A program made the position numbers and the translations under genes. The notes beneath the pieces were generated by a model that saw nothing but the letters and a program-made list of their open reading frames with translations, was not told the DNA's origin and made no database searches. From Nymphaea colorata (Eukaryota > Streptophyta > Magnoliopsida > Nymphaeales > Nymphaeaceae), in assembly GCF_008831285.2 (NCBI RefSeq), contig NC_045149.1, forward strand, positions 21,458,535 to 21,522,534: a stretch of 64,000 nt of DNA, in the 5' to 3' direction. Positions 37,801 through 48,749 of this stretch are shown here, one piece after another; positions within the stretch are counted from its first letter, which is position 1; each line of letters begins with the position of its first letter.

Positions 37801-40800
37801 CTTTTTATTAATAATACATCGGCCAATATGATGTCATATTGACCAATTTGGTGTCATATTGACCAGTTTTGAAAGGGCCCATATCAGCTCCTATGCAGCA
37901 TCGGCAGCTTGTCTATGTGATGTATATCAGCCTATACGGGCCAATACGCATTGATTTTAGCAACAGTGCTTGATATGGTACCTGGACTGGTTCTTGGACC
38001 CAGGAACTGTATAGTATTTGGACCAGGGTTTGGCATCACCGTGGAACCTGCTAGATCAGATCTATTACTGTGGTGTATTATATAATCAGGCCAAATAATG
38101 AGTGTGAGGATAGTATGAATTATGGATCTAGGTGGATGGACTGATATAATCAACATATGCACATCCTGTGTCTATGGATTGGCCTTATTGTTGTGATGTC
38201 ATGCTTTCTAGAACAGTTGCATACGTAATTTTTGATCAAGTGTATTGCTGATATTAATGCAAATGCTGGTCAGATCAGGTTTTCTTCTGTTGTAAGATCA
38301 ACCTCTGTTCAATTAAAATTTTGTTTCTAGGTCCATCCTAACGGTGGAGACAGAATTTATTTGGATGTCTCATTAGAATACCGAGAAATTTGATTATATT
38401 GAAGCTTGGAACACTCGGAATTGGGCCCATTCAAAGGGATTTAATTTATTTCTTCAGGGATTCTATCGCTACCACTTCTTCACTTGCTATATATAAATCT
38501 AAAATGTTTCTACTCTTTGTCTTGTGGGAGTCATCTTTTTCATAACTTTTGCTGCATGTTGTTATGGTGTTTCTGCTGTCTTGTCCTGGAGGGACATTGA
38601 GTAACTGCACATCTTTTATGGTCTTTTCCCACAATGAACTAGTACATTCTTTTCTCCCACTCTATTTGCAAGTCCTTGTTGACATAGAGAGTCAGCTAGT
38701 GGGTTGAAATGTGATTTTCTTGACTGCCAATATTGCTGGATCTTGTGTGTATATCAATGAACGATGTGGTATTGAATTCTGTTGAAATATTCAATCACAG
38801 ACCTTCATTTTCTGCAGGAGGAAGCAGTTCTGAAGGACCAGGATTTGGAAAATGCTGTCCTAGATGCTGACTACCTGAAAGCTATTCGACTGGCATTTGA
38901 GCTCAGAAAGCCTCACAGGCTCTTCAATTTGTTTTCAGATATTTGCAGGTCAGTTTGGGTTTACTGGGTGAACTCCTGATGATTTAGATCTATTTTATGC
39001 TGTACCATCTCAATTGAGTCTTTTGCAGCAAGGGACATGCTGAGAATCAGATTTTGAAAGCTTTGCATGCATTTGGGAAGGAAGAACTCCGTCAACTTAT
39101 AGAATACATTCGAGAGTGGAACACAAAACCAAAGCTTTGCCATGTTGCACAATTTGTGCTATTTCAGATTTTCAACGTTCTATCACCAACAGAAATTATA
39201 GAGGTAACAACATGAGTTCTGGATGATGCAACTGGTATGTTGGTAGGTCTGAGCCAAATAATATATCCGATTTTGGTCCAAGTCATCTAAGGCATCCTTA
39301 GTGGATGAGTAACAGAGACACTGTTAACCACCAAGTCTTTAGACACCTTTGTTAAATGCTTCCAATTAATTTAGACCAGTGCCGCCACTGGATGTTTTTC
39401 ACAAACTTATTTTCTTATGTTATCTAGAGATTATTCTATATAAGTGACCAGGCAGAATCTACAAATGGGCTTGTATGGGCAGTTTCCCACATAGTCCCCC
39501 AAAAAATTCTTTATTTCAATCCTAAATATTTGCATATTTGTGTGTAAGGTGTCCTTCAAGTATTTGCTTATTTATATATGATGCCCTTTAGTCATTTGGC
39601 TAACTGTTTAAAAAATCCAAAATTTTTTGAATGAATGCCCCTCAGCTAAAAATTTCTGGCTCTCCCAATGTGTCTTGTTACTCTTTAAGAGAGCTGAAGG
39701 ATCAACCTCTCTCGTTACTGTTGCTGCGTGAATTGCATATCTGTTTGAAAGCTGGGTGCCTTCTACTTTCTCAGCTAATTCTTAATATTGGAAGATAAAT
39801 CTGTATGACTAGGTAATGTCTGCATATCTGTGAATATTTTCACTTCTCCTTGAGAAACCTTGCATATCTTCCGAGTTTGATGAATGTTGGAAAGATTGCC
39901 ATTTGCCGGTTGCCTTGAAATGCTAAGGTAGATTAAAATTGAAAACTATTGACCCCATGACACATGCGTACATATGTTTCACATGGGCACGTTTTTTCAC
40001 TATTTGCAATTTGCAATTGCTACTGCCGTCACCTCTGTTGAGCACTTGCCATTTGTGTGCAGACAGATACAAGAAAAGAACTAAATGTATTTCCGTTGTT
40101 TTAGTGGATTGCTCTCAGATGAATTTGTTTTGTCATAGATAATGAAGTTGTCTGCACAAAAGTTGAAAGGTAGATCATGAGAAACATTTCATGCTTGGGG
40201 AGGAATGTTTTATCATGGGACCTACTTGCGTATAGCCCCTCCAAAGCAGAAAAAACAAAGAGCTGCTGCCTCTTCCTTGCATATAGGCCCTCCAATGCAG
40301 ATAAAACAAAGAGCTGCTGCCTCTTCCAATTATGTACCATAAGCAGTGGGATCCAGTAATAACTTGTGTAGAAGTCGCCACTGGTCAGGAATTTCAGCCT
40401 TAGGTTGTCTTGATCATATTTTGATGCTGAAAATGTGGTTTTACATGGTTTTGATTTGAGAAAAGATCTACTAAATTATGGTATTTTTATGACCAACTAC
40501 CAATCCTGTGCACATATTAGGCAGGGCCTCTCGAGGTCAATCCTTGTTAAATCAACATGCAAATTGTGTCTACATGGTCAAATTTGTTCATAACAATACA
40601 AATCGTGAGAATTTAGGTGTACTTGTGTGTAAAGGTTGTCCATATTGCAACTCTGTCGTGACCGAATCATCTAGGTCTCTCGCTCTTTCACACACACACA
40701 CACACACGTTTAAGTCGGATGTTTTAGATTCCTTAGAGCTTAGTTATTTTTATAGCTAGTTGTGTTTAATCAGTCACCTGCATAGACATGCAATATACTA

Positions 40801-41704
40801 TTATTTATTCTACTCTGTCCTGTTTCTAATGCAAATAACTCTTTTTACTCTCAATCATCTGGAACCCTCTTTTGGTGGAACATACTTGCGACAAATCACC
40901 AATATTTCCTCTTTCAAAAAGTAGCCTCCCGAATACCGTTGTATTTTAAGGTTATGTTTTTGGTGAGCTTCTCAAAAGTTGTTATGTAAGGATTAGTTCA
41001 GGACAATAGTCTGGCGAGATGACAATGTTTTTTTTGTTAAGAAAAATCAGTTCTTATTTTCCTGATTTCTGAGAATACTAAATTCTTTTAATCTTCAGTC
41101 TATTGGAATGATAACTCGTTAGAATATCATGCGTTTACTTAAGATTTGATATTCTAATTTCTATGTGCACGTTTACCAGATAAAAGGCATTGGTGAGCTC
41201 CTTGAAGGCCTTGTATCCTATTCGCAGAGGCATTTCAGCAGAATGGACAGACTAGTAAGAAGCACATTTTTGTTGGATTACGTCTTGACTGAAATGTCTG
41301 TCATCTGTCCAGACAATGCCAGTAAGGCACCCAAGGATGATGCTAATGATGGGTGGGAGATCAAGAGCAATGTTGATCTATTGCCGTCTAGAAAGGATGA
41401 CAAGGAAGAGTCGGTTCCTCAGTTGCCTGTACAAAGTTCATTGAGGAATAAGGTGCCAGCTTTATCAATCCACCGTGACAGTTCCAACGGGGATCAGAAT
41501 GTTGGCATTGACAACAGGTTGGTAGAAGAGGGTCACAGTCTTTATGTATCACAAGATGAAACGGTCCAGGAGGAACTAAGTTGTCAGCCGGAAGAAAAAG
41601 GTTCATCAAAGAAGAGAAAGTCGTCTAAATCGAGAAACAAAATTGAGAAGAAAATGAAAAAGGCAGCAAGCACAGGGGTCCCTGCAATCTCACTAAAAGC
41701 TTGA
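25847..41704 (+). CDS. UTP13: UTP13/TBL3 (TORMOZ) WD40 protein of the small-subunit processome
   Basis: Fourteen exons: 25847-26149, 27973-28152, 29799-29948, 32620-32837, 32971-33256, 33529-33663, 33913-34031, 35057-35213, 35288-35534, 35718-35794, 36375-36494, 38818-38948, 39029-39203, 41180-41704. All introns are GT-AG and the frame stays open, giving 940 residues (Arabidopsis TOZ, about 880). UTP13 is part of the UTP-B subcomplex that binds nascent pre-rRNA in the nucleolus for 18S maturation; loss in Arabidopsis arrests embryos. Two sets of WD40 repeats are visible, with blade ends VWD at 88-90, VWD at 129-131, VWD at 173-175, then VNLWNL, VRIWD, IKVWSLDG, IKIWA and VKLW. The UTP13 C-terminal domain starts near residue 665 (QDLENAVLDADYLKAIRLAFEL) and continues through EWNTKPKLCHVAQFVLF and IKGIGELLEGLVSYSQRHFSR. 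A basic tail (KKRK at 910-913) is a likely nuclear signal. Oddity: exon 2 opens AREGIVM where Arabidopsis has GHEGPVM. Large introns carry repeats and recent duplications. Confidence 0.96.
26150..27972 (+). other. UTP13 intron 1
   Basis: 1823 bases with GT (GTATCT) and AG (TTTTCACAG) ends. It contains a TTTTAGGAAAATATTGTGATATTTTC stretch near 27.45-27.5 kb that resembles the repeat material of intron 3. No gene is nested in it. Confidence 0.8.
28153..29798 (+). other. UTP13 intron 2 with a dispersed repeat
   Basis: 1646 bases. Positions 28895-29130 hold a repeat starting CAGGGATGTAAATGGGACAG and ending near CAGTAGGGATG. Its order of words (CAGATTCAGCTGATTAGATATTGG, ACTCAGGG, TTTGGCTGATAATCAGATTTGG) parallels 45.69-45.86 kb. 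Confidence 0.6.
29949..32619 (+). other. UTP13 intron 3
   Basis: 2671 bases, the largest intron in this gene. It carries ATCACGATATT-type repeats at about 30.58-30.85 kb and 31.75-31.9 kb and the 335-bp tandem duplication listed separately. No nested gene. Confidence 0.8.
31858..32528 (+). repeat. 335-bp tandem duplication in UTP13 intron 3
   Basis: The segment starting TGAATTTATCACGATTTTAT at 31858 starts again at 32193. The copies differ at only a few bases (for example GATTTTCTC/GATCTTCTC, TTACGGGTG/TTACAGGTG, GTGATCGAT/GTGATTGAT) and one-base length changes. Both end with ATACATAGGCTTGCTT. Confidence 0.95.
34155..34440 (+). repeat. 148-bp tandem duplication in UTP13 intron 7
   Basis: GGAGAAATGACC at 34155 recurs at 34303, followed in both by GCTGTGGT, GATTCA, GGATGTGCTTCTAGCATC and CAACTAAAATGCTG. 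Copies differ by scattered substitutions and a small deletion. Confidence 0.9.
36495..38817 (+). other. UTP13 intron 11
   Basis: 2323 bases. It contains the 84-bp duplication listed separately, and a repeat at about 37.75-37.97 kb made of GGCCAATATGATGTCATATTGACC and ATCAGCCTATACGGGCC words. No nested gene. Confidence 0.75.
36853..37020 (+). repeat. 84-bp tandem duplication in UTP13 intron 11
   Basis: TTAACTGCAC at 36853 recurs at 36937, followed by CTAGAAGTTATGTGGACC and ending CCTGCTTGACAAGG in both copies. The copies differ at two or three bases, so the duplication is recent. Confidence 0.95.
39204..41179 (+). other. UTP13 intron 13
   Basis: 1976 bases. It holds a diverged GGGCAGTTTCCC copy of the palindrome family at 39477-39488 next to CCGCCACTGG (39385 region), the 51-bp duplication, and a short (CA)n run at 40689-40707. 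Confidence 0.7.
40226..40327 (+). repeat. 51-bp tandem duplication in UTP13 intron 13
   Basis: TTGCGTATAGCCCCTCCAA at 40226 and TTGCATATAGGCCCTCCAA at 40277 each lead to AACAAAGAGCTGCTGCCTC. Because 51 is divisible by three, repetitive open frames appear on both strands; they are not genes. Confidence 0.95.
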
Positions 41705-44118
41705 AATTTTAGTATCGTCTGCATGATATGGTAATCCTTATTTGCTTCTTTTTTGTTCATTTGTTCTAGCGTGCTTATCCATGATGTAGCAAGATGTTAA
41801 TGTTTTAACGGAGGGCCTAACGAATGGTCAAGTGATCCTTGAGTAGCCAAAACCTGACCGTTTTTGCAATTTAGGCATAGATCTGTTCGTTATTAGGATT
41901 AAATTTTATGCAGAAAATTCCTGGAGTAGATTTTGGCTGCATCAAAGCAGCTAAACAGGCGCGGTCTTTTATCACTTTAAAAGTTTAAATGCTAAGTTAG
42001 AGGGAAATTAGGGGTAAGCTTCGCAACGGCCTTTATTTTTGTTTTATGTTTGACAGCTGCTGTAAAAGCCCATGGATTAATGGGTGATCCGTACCTACCG
42101 AGTCCAGGTTGGTCTTGGCCTGACCCTACAAGTTGGTGCCCTGTGATTGACCAATTCCTGTCCTAGTTAAAGCCCATCTAGAGGTGGCCGGACTCATTGA
42201 TGACCCCAGTAACCACCATCTTGTATGTACATGCAATAAAGAAGTTTTGGTTAGGCAGTGATTCCACTTTATGTTAAGACTGTGCATCCCATCAGGTATT
42301 ACATACAACCTTTGATCTTCTTCTGAACCTAAAAGGTCGTATGTCTGAATTCCTGGCCTGGTGAACTTGTTGGAGTTGCAGATTTTGGGTTATTGAAATC
42401 ACTATGCTTTCTATAGTATCATCTAATATCTAATAGTTGTTCATCCGTTCAACTGAACAGGTGTTCTTACGCTTTAGCTGTCGGGTACCAAGTTTGAGGT
42501 GCGGAACCAAAGGCAAAAAAGATCGGTTCTAACCATCGGCACTCTCTCGGGACATGGTTGGGGAGGATGGCAGCGGCTTCTTTTTGCAAATCGTGAAGCC
42601 TCTCTGTGATGTTCGTCTTCTCCTCGGTGCCCTCTCTCGCAGAGCTTTGGCTTGGGGAGTACCTGTGAGAGAGAGAGAGAGTAGGCATGTAATTTTTTTA
42701 TTTTTTTAAACCCCTATTCATTAGTTATTATAGTGTTGTATAATATGCCCGAGTGTCACATTTTGAGACTGGTGGCACTAGATTTTCGGGTCTTCTCCAT
42801 TTCTTATAATCCACTATTTTGAAAGAAAGAATGGTGAGAACCTTTTTGGCTTGATTTAGACGCATCAATGTGTTTCGTCGTCTATTTAGTGTAGATGGCA
42901 TGTAGCCGATTGTTCACAAAATCTAAATATTCGTCACCTTTTCAAAAACATACCTTCGCCGGTTGGCGTTAAAATAATGCAATCCGCGCCTCTAAGTAAC
43001 TGGTGATGAGTACAAACTAATGCAGCGTTTGGAACGCTCCTTGGGTGTGCTGATGTATAAACCTACCGGGTGGGCACGATCTTCAGGCCAAAAAAATCTT
43101 AGGCATGAGATGTAATATTTACATTTTATTTTGTGGAGTTATTGGTTCGGAAATTTTCAGTGTTATCCCCAAGGCGATTGGGTGGCAGGGATCAGGGATC
43201 CGAGGTGCCGGTTGGTGGTTAGTTTTTTATTTGAATGTTATAAACGTCAGTTCCTTGGGCTGCAAATGCAAATGGGAGGTCACCAAACGGCAAGTTGGGA
43301 AGTCACCATTCTGCAAGTTGAATAATGGGGACAATATCAAAAGCAGGTTTAGTTTTTTGGAGGGAAAGTGGTAGATCTGTTCTCAAGAGGACAGCAGGAT
43401 GAAATATTCCTGCCCCACCCTAAAATCTTTAAGGAAATCTTTAGGATTGTGCTGCTCTTTTACTGTTTAAACTTTTTAAGGGTATGGTTAATGAAGCCAT
43501 ATCCTCTGTCAAAATGTTTAAATTATATTCAAAGCTTCATGAAAGTATTTTTTGAAAATTTGATTGTTGAAGCGGTAAGTCTGAACGATAAATCACTCGG
43601 CTGTAGGCGCCGTAAAAGAATTCACTGTTGCCAAGAAACTTGCCCCTCCTTTTTTGAATTTTCTTCTCTGCGGATCGTGCACTTAATATATTTTATAGCG
43701 CCTTGCACGGTTGCACCCTTCCCTTCGGGTTGTATATTAATATTCAACCTGTTCCGTTTACACCTCGTATATGATTCCTCTTAACCACGAAATTACTACA
43801 TGTGGCCAAAAGAACACTTCTTCGAAATCTTAATACAACATCAAAATCTGTTCTACCAAGTTCCCTGGAAGGCAAGGTTGTTTTGCAGAAAGCCAGCAAA
43901 TATCAAGGGTGTTTACCTGTGACTTAGTTTGATTTTACTTCCTCAAGATCTGAGATCTAAGGATTAAAGATCAAACCCTTGTCTCGACAAACCCACTAAA
44001 TAGGAATGTCAATCGTAGAACTTAAATTGGACCTATGAACTTTAGTTTGATTAACCACACATATTGTTATGGCTCTTTTGGCTACACAGCGAAAACAAAC
44101 ATCATTAAATGCTGCCTA

Positions 44119-44220
44119 AGTTTTTTCCTAGACTCGATATCACCAAGGGATTGAAACCTTTCTCTTTTCAGTTTTTTCCTAGACTCGATATCACCAAGGG
44201 ATTGAAACCTTTCTCTTTTC
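44119..44220. repeat. 51-bp tandem duplication
   Basis: AGTTTTTTCCTAGACTCGAT at 44119 and again at 44170, each continuing to GGGATTGAAACCTTTCTC. The two copies are identical as far as read. Confidence 0.95.
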
Positions 44221-44313
44221 TCCTTTATTCATGGGTCCAAAGCTGCTTCTATATACCTGGGTAGGAAGCAGAGGACACCCATCAACTAAGCGTCGTACAA
44301 CTACTGTTCATTA

Positions 44314-44443
44314 AGAGGAAGTGACAGCATTGTGATATATTTCTTCAGGCTTACATGGACATAATCAAAGTGAAGAAAAGAGGAAGTGACAGCATTGTGA
44401 TATATTTCTTCAGGCTTACATGGACATAATCAAAGTGGAGAAA
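44314..44443. repeat. 65-bp tandem duplication
   Basis: AGAGGAAGTGACAGCATTGT at 44314 and again at 44379, each running to ACATAATCAAAGTG. The copies are nearly identical. Confidence 0.95.
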
Positions 44444-45689
44444 GGCCCAACCACAGTTCAAGTCGGTCATTCTGTAGACGTTTTTGTGCAGCTTAACAAC
44501 TAAATTTTGGCTAATGGTTGCATTTAAGGGTTGAGTCAGCTCTTTGTTCTAATGATGTGAAGAACAGTGATTTTGTATTTTCTCACTGATCTTTCTTGCT
44601 GTATATACCCTTTCTGTTTTAAGTAAAGATAGGGGACCTATCCCTGACCAAGCAGTTTACTGCAACTACTGTTTGCAGTCCAAAGAAATAATTGCCATGA
44701 AAATCAAACTGATGACCGACCTTTCAGTACTCCGCCAATCAGACCAGCTATGCTAGTAAACATCACTTCAGGGTAAATCTTACAATAATTTGGAATGGCA
44801 AATTCTGTTTTGGAAAAAGGCTATAGCTGGGGGCTATATTTGAAAGCATGTAGCATTTTCAAAGGTCACTTTTCATTGATTGATCTATTTGTCCTTTTAT
44901 GGCACTGGGGTGCTGTTAGTGGTTACCATATTTTCAAATCTACCAGCGACATTCGCGGCCATGACCTCAGCTTCAGTTGAACTTCATAGGTCACAGTGAC
45001 GCAACTGCAGTAAAATTAACTGCTGAATGACCACATTTTCATCATTCAATATTAATGTCATACTACTCTTTCAGAGGACTATTTGGCAACAGGAGCAAAG
45101 ATTAAGGCAATTTCATAAAACACTGCATTGTAATATTCTATAAATTTATTTTAAACTTTGGGATAGATTTATGAAACACTGTTATTTCTGGTTGTGTTTC
45201 TATTGCCAAGCACCTCATTATATTGATCAATTGAAAAACATATGGAAAAATGCCCCCTTAGATTAATGAATTAAACCACATCTATAATTACATCGTTCTC
45301 CCTAAGCAACATTGTAGTGTGCTCAGATGATATGTTTTATGAACTTATGTTCTAATAACACAATGTTCTCCTTATCAAACACCGCCCATAAAGAGCTTTC
45401 CATGATTTGTTAAGAACTTTTTACAAAAACATGTTTCAGTTTTGAAAATATGGGTGATGTGTTCATTCCACTCTAAATAAAAAAGTAAACAAGGGGCATC
45501 CAGATCTCTATTCTTTTTTTGGCATCCATGTCTTCAGGCCCAGTGACATTTTTTTCTCCTTTGTTGGCATGTTTTCTACCCAAAAGGCATATTTATCTTA
45601 CCAAATTGACCTAATTTGGACCTGAAATGTGCTTAGCAGAAAAGCTCCCCCCATAAGTACATCAAGCTGCCATTGGTATATAACATTTA

Positions 45690-45865
45690 AAATCAGTTGC
45701 GGATATCACCAGATCCAACTAATCAGATATTGCCTACACTCAAAACTCTGATGGAGAATTAGATATGAAAAGATACAAATTCAAATTCCTGTGCCAAATT
45801 AGAATTTGATCAGCAAATCTGATTCTGATCTTCGTATACAATATCCGAGTAGTTCCATTCACATG
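45690..45865. repeat. GGATTCGGATAT-family repeat copy
   Basis: CAGATCCAACTAATCAGATATTGCC, ACTCAAAACTCTG and GATCAGCAAATCTGATTCTG follow the same order as the repeat at 28.9-29.13 kb in UTP13 intron 2. Confidence 0.5.
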
Positions 45866-45974
45866 TGGATCAAATGCAGGCTACTGCGCGGACATAGCAT
45901 CCTAACCGGGTTTGTATTTCTGTCAGACACTAGTGATGCTTATTTTGAGGAAACATGGTTTGCTTCAATAGGAG

Positions 45975-46155
45975 TAACATAATTGGTTAGACAGGTGAGC
46001 AGGTAAAAGGCGCAAAGGCGCATTGCTAGTTCGATTCTCATGGATGTCACTCCTCTGAACTATAAAAAGGTGAGATTGTGACATTTTAGTTGATGAGTGT
46101 ACCATATCTCACTTACTTCTTGATGCATCTTAGGAACCTAGAGGTAAGGGGAATG
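45975..46155 (+). mobile_element. Candidate tRNA-derived SINE copy
   Basis: TTGGTTAGACAGG at 45983-45995 (box A-like) and TAGTTCGATTCTC at 46027-46039 (box B-like) are spaced about 44 bases apart. The 3' part matches the repeat at 17.52-17.63 kb. Another box A-like word (TAGCATAGCTGATCAAG) appears near 46.70 kb. Confidence 0.45.
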
Positions 46156-47299
46156 GTTCTTTAAAGAAATATGATTCAAAGTAGAGGCTAATTATGAAAA
46201 TTTCAATTTATCAGGGGCACAAATAGGTAAACCGACAAAATTTCGGTGAAGTATCAATATGAAATAGGAATTGTTGGTGTGAGGTCTGTGTGGGCCATTG
46301 CCCATAGAGTGTCCATACCTGCCTCTACCCCTATTCTGAACGAATATGCCTGAAAATCCGGTTCAGGTGCTGCTGAAGCCCTGAATTTGAGTGAATGAAG
46401 TCATCCACATCTGTATGGTCATTAGAGACCTGATCAACCCATTCAATCTGAGGTGGAATTAGACCTGGTTCCAGATTTTTTTGGTGAATGCATTCAATCC
46501 GAAACAACCTTGAAAACTAGCTCCTAAAGCAATAAAATGAGTCGGATAAGGGATGCATCAGATTGAATCCGAGGGTTTCGCAGAGTGTTGATGGTACCAA
46601 AACGGATCAAAGGAAACAAATCGAAGCCAGACATATCTTCCCACATCTACGTTGAATGCAGAAGTTTGGTAGTTTTTTTTAATCTCAAAGGGTATAGCAT
46701 AGCTGATCAAGCCGATTGACATGTAGACAGTGAGTCCATTCTATTTTGGTGGGTGTTATTTTCCTGTAATGTAAATGGTAATGTCACAATCACCCAAATC
46801 CCGAAGCAGGCTCAGAACAGGCGTAGGGGAAGCTTGGGCATCTCGCTTATCACCTTTTGATCCAAAATCAGCTGGAGATAACTTATCCCATCTGTTTGTA
46901 GCGCTGTTAACTAGTTGCCACCACCCATTTGATTGGAAGAATAGAACTCAGGAAGCATCTTTCCTGTTCCATTGGCTGAGAGGATTTTGGTTCAGCCATT
47001 TAAATGAGAGGACCACCAACAATAGGATCTCCCCACCTGTAAAAATCCCGACCTCACACATCAGGAATATGCTTCTTCACGAGTGTAGGAAAACTCAAAA
47101 TCTTGACATACCCTGATAGGGGAAATCTCGAAGTCCCTTTCGAATTAAATTCAACTATTTTTATTTATTTGTATATTTACTTATTTGTTTTTTGCCTTTA
47201 TCCTTGGAGACAAATTCATTCATATTCTTAACCATAGATGACCGAAGACAACAATGATCAAATAGGACAGGAGAGGCGGCAGGTTCAAGTAGGTTTGTG

Positions 47300-47560
47300 A
47301 TTAAGCCTGGGCATCGGGCTGGGCCGCCGCTGAGTTAGCGGCTCAATTCGGGCCCAGGCCTGAACCTGAAAAAAAAGAACCCGGGTCAGCCCGACAATGA
47401 GTTTCTTTTTCATTTTTTATTAATTTTTATATATATTTATAATATTTTATTATGATTAGTTATATTTATATAATTTTTTATTTAAAAATATATTTTTAAA
47501 TTCAATCAGGTCAAGCTTGGGCTCAGGTTTTTCGAGTCGGGCCGGACATATGTTTTGGAT
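47300..47560 (+). repeat. GGGCTCGGGC/AT-rich dispersed repeat, copy A
   Basis: GC-rich flanks (GGGCATCGGGCTGGGCC, CAGCCCGAC, GGGCTCAGG, CGGGCCGGAC) enclose an AT-rich centre at about 47419-47500. The centre and the adjoining TCAAGCTTGGG are the reverse complement of 50655-50769. Confidence 0.7.
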
Positions 47561-48662
47561 GTGGGGGGGATGCACATATGTTTTAAATGTCGGGGATGCC
47601 CATGCTTGACTCCCAAAAATTCTTGAAAAGCAGGGATGGAGTCGAAAAAAAAAAGTTTTGATTAAAGGGCGATACTTATATAATTTTAAATTTTTAAGGT
47701 GCATTTGTATATAAATAAAAAAAATTGTCCAAAAGTTTGGACATCAAAATAAGCACTTTTGTGAGTTTGTGTGGGTAGTTGCCCACATCTTCCTCCATCC
47801 TTGATCCTGATTTCCGAGAAAAAAATAAACCGGCTTGGTGTACCCCGAAATGAAACCATGGATTTTTTTATCATATGCATATGGGGATGAGTTTGTCAAA
47901 TGCCAATGCAGTAGGTATGGATTTGTCAATTGCTGGTAAGGAGGGGCCTGGATTTGACAATTCTCTTCATGAATAAAAGGTGCTACAACTTACAATTATG
48001 CCCTCAAAATTTGAATCATAACTAGAGTTCCACTTGGAAATTCAAATTTTGAATTCATTATGGGTCATTGTCATTGATCCTTATCAACTTTCCAACTCTT
48101 CCTTAGAAGCAATGTATTATAATTTGGTGGAGACCACACGCAATGCCTTTGTTTCTATTTAAGAAATCAGTGATGCGCAATCCAATGTAAATTTTTAACA
48201 TAAGGTTGAGAAATAATGCCAAGCGCATCATTTTCTCTGGTATCAAAAGATCCTTGACATTGAAATGATTGGTAGAGACCTAACAATTTGATGAGAGGTC
48301 AAAACTGTTCCTTTTTCTTTCATTCCTGGGGTCCATAAATGTTTCGGGACATAGGTATCAACTGGAACGCAGCACGTCTACTGTTTGCAGTACAGATGAA
48401 TAACATCCACGAAAATTGGACAACTGGATTATTATCGGCCTGCCAGCCCGACCAGCTTTTGGAGTTTTATTGCTCCATTAAAGTCTGTTAAAGAAAACAA
48501 TTGCTACTGAAATTAAAAAAAAAAAAAATTTGTTGCACAACATTAAATAGGTTGCCACTTTCACAGCAAATTCTAACTTGCCTGATGTTTTTTGTATGGG
48601 TTTCTTAACTATCAAAAGGGATGATGGTAGAATAAGATGTGTGATTCATGTCTTTCTCAGAT

Positions 48663-48664
<2 letters not shown>

Positions 48665-48745
<81 letters not shown>
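48665..48745. repeat. Long (AT)n microsatellite
   Basis: About forty uninterrupted AT units, the longest internal simple repeat in the window. Its apparent Tyr-Ile open frames on both strands are artefacts. Confidence 0.97.

Positions 48746-48749
<4 letters not shown>

Noticed and set aside
42467-42688. Minus-strand frame MPTLSLSHRYSPSQ...
   Set aside because: Starts in a (GA)n tract, has no further exons and no recognisable domain.
46775-47116. 113-codon open frame (MVMSQSPKSRSRLRTGVGE...)
   Set aside because: No family recognised on this or the opposite strand, no supporting splice structure, and it lies among repeats. Kept only as an unexplained open frame.
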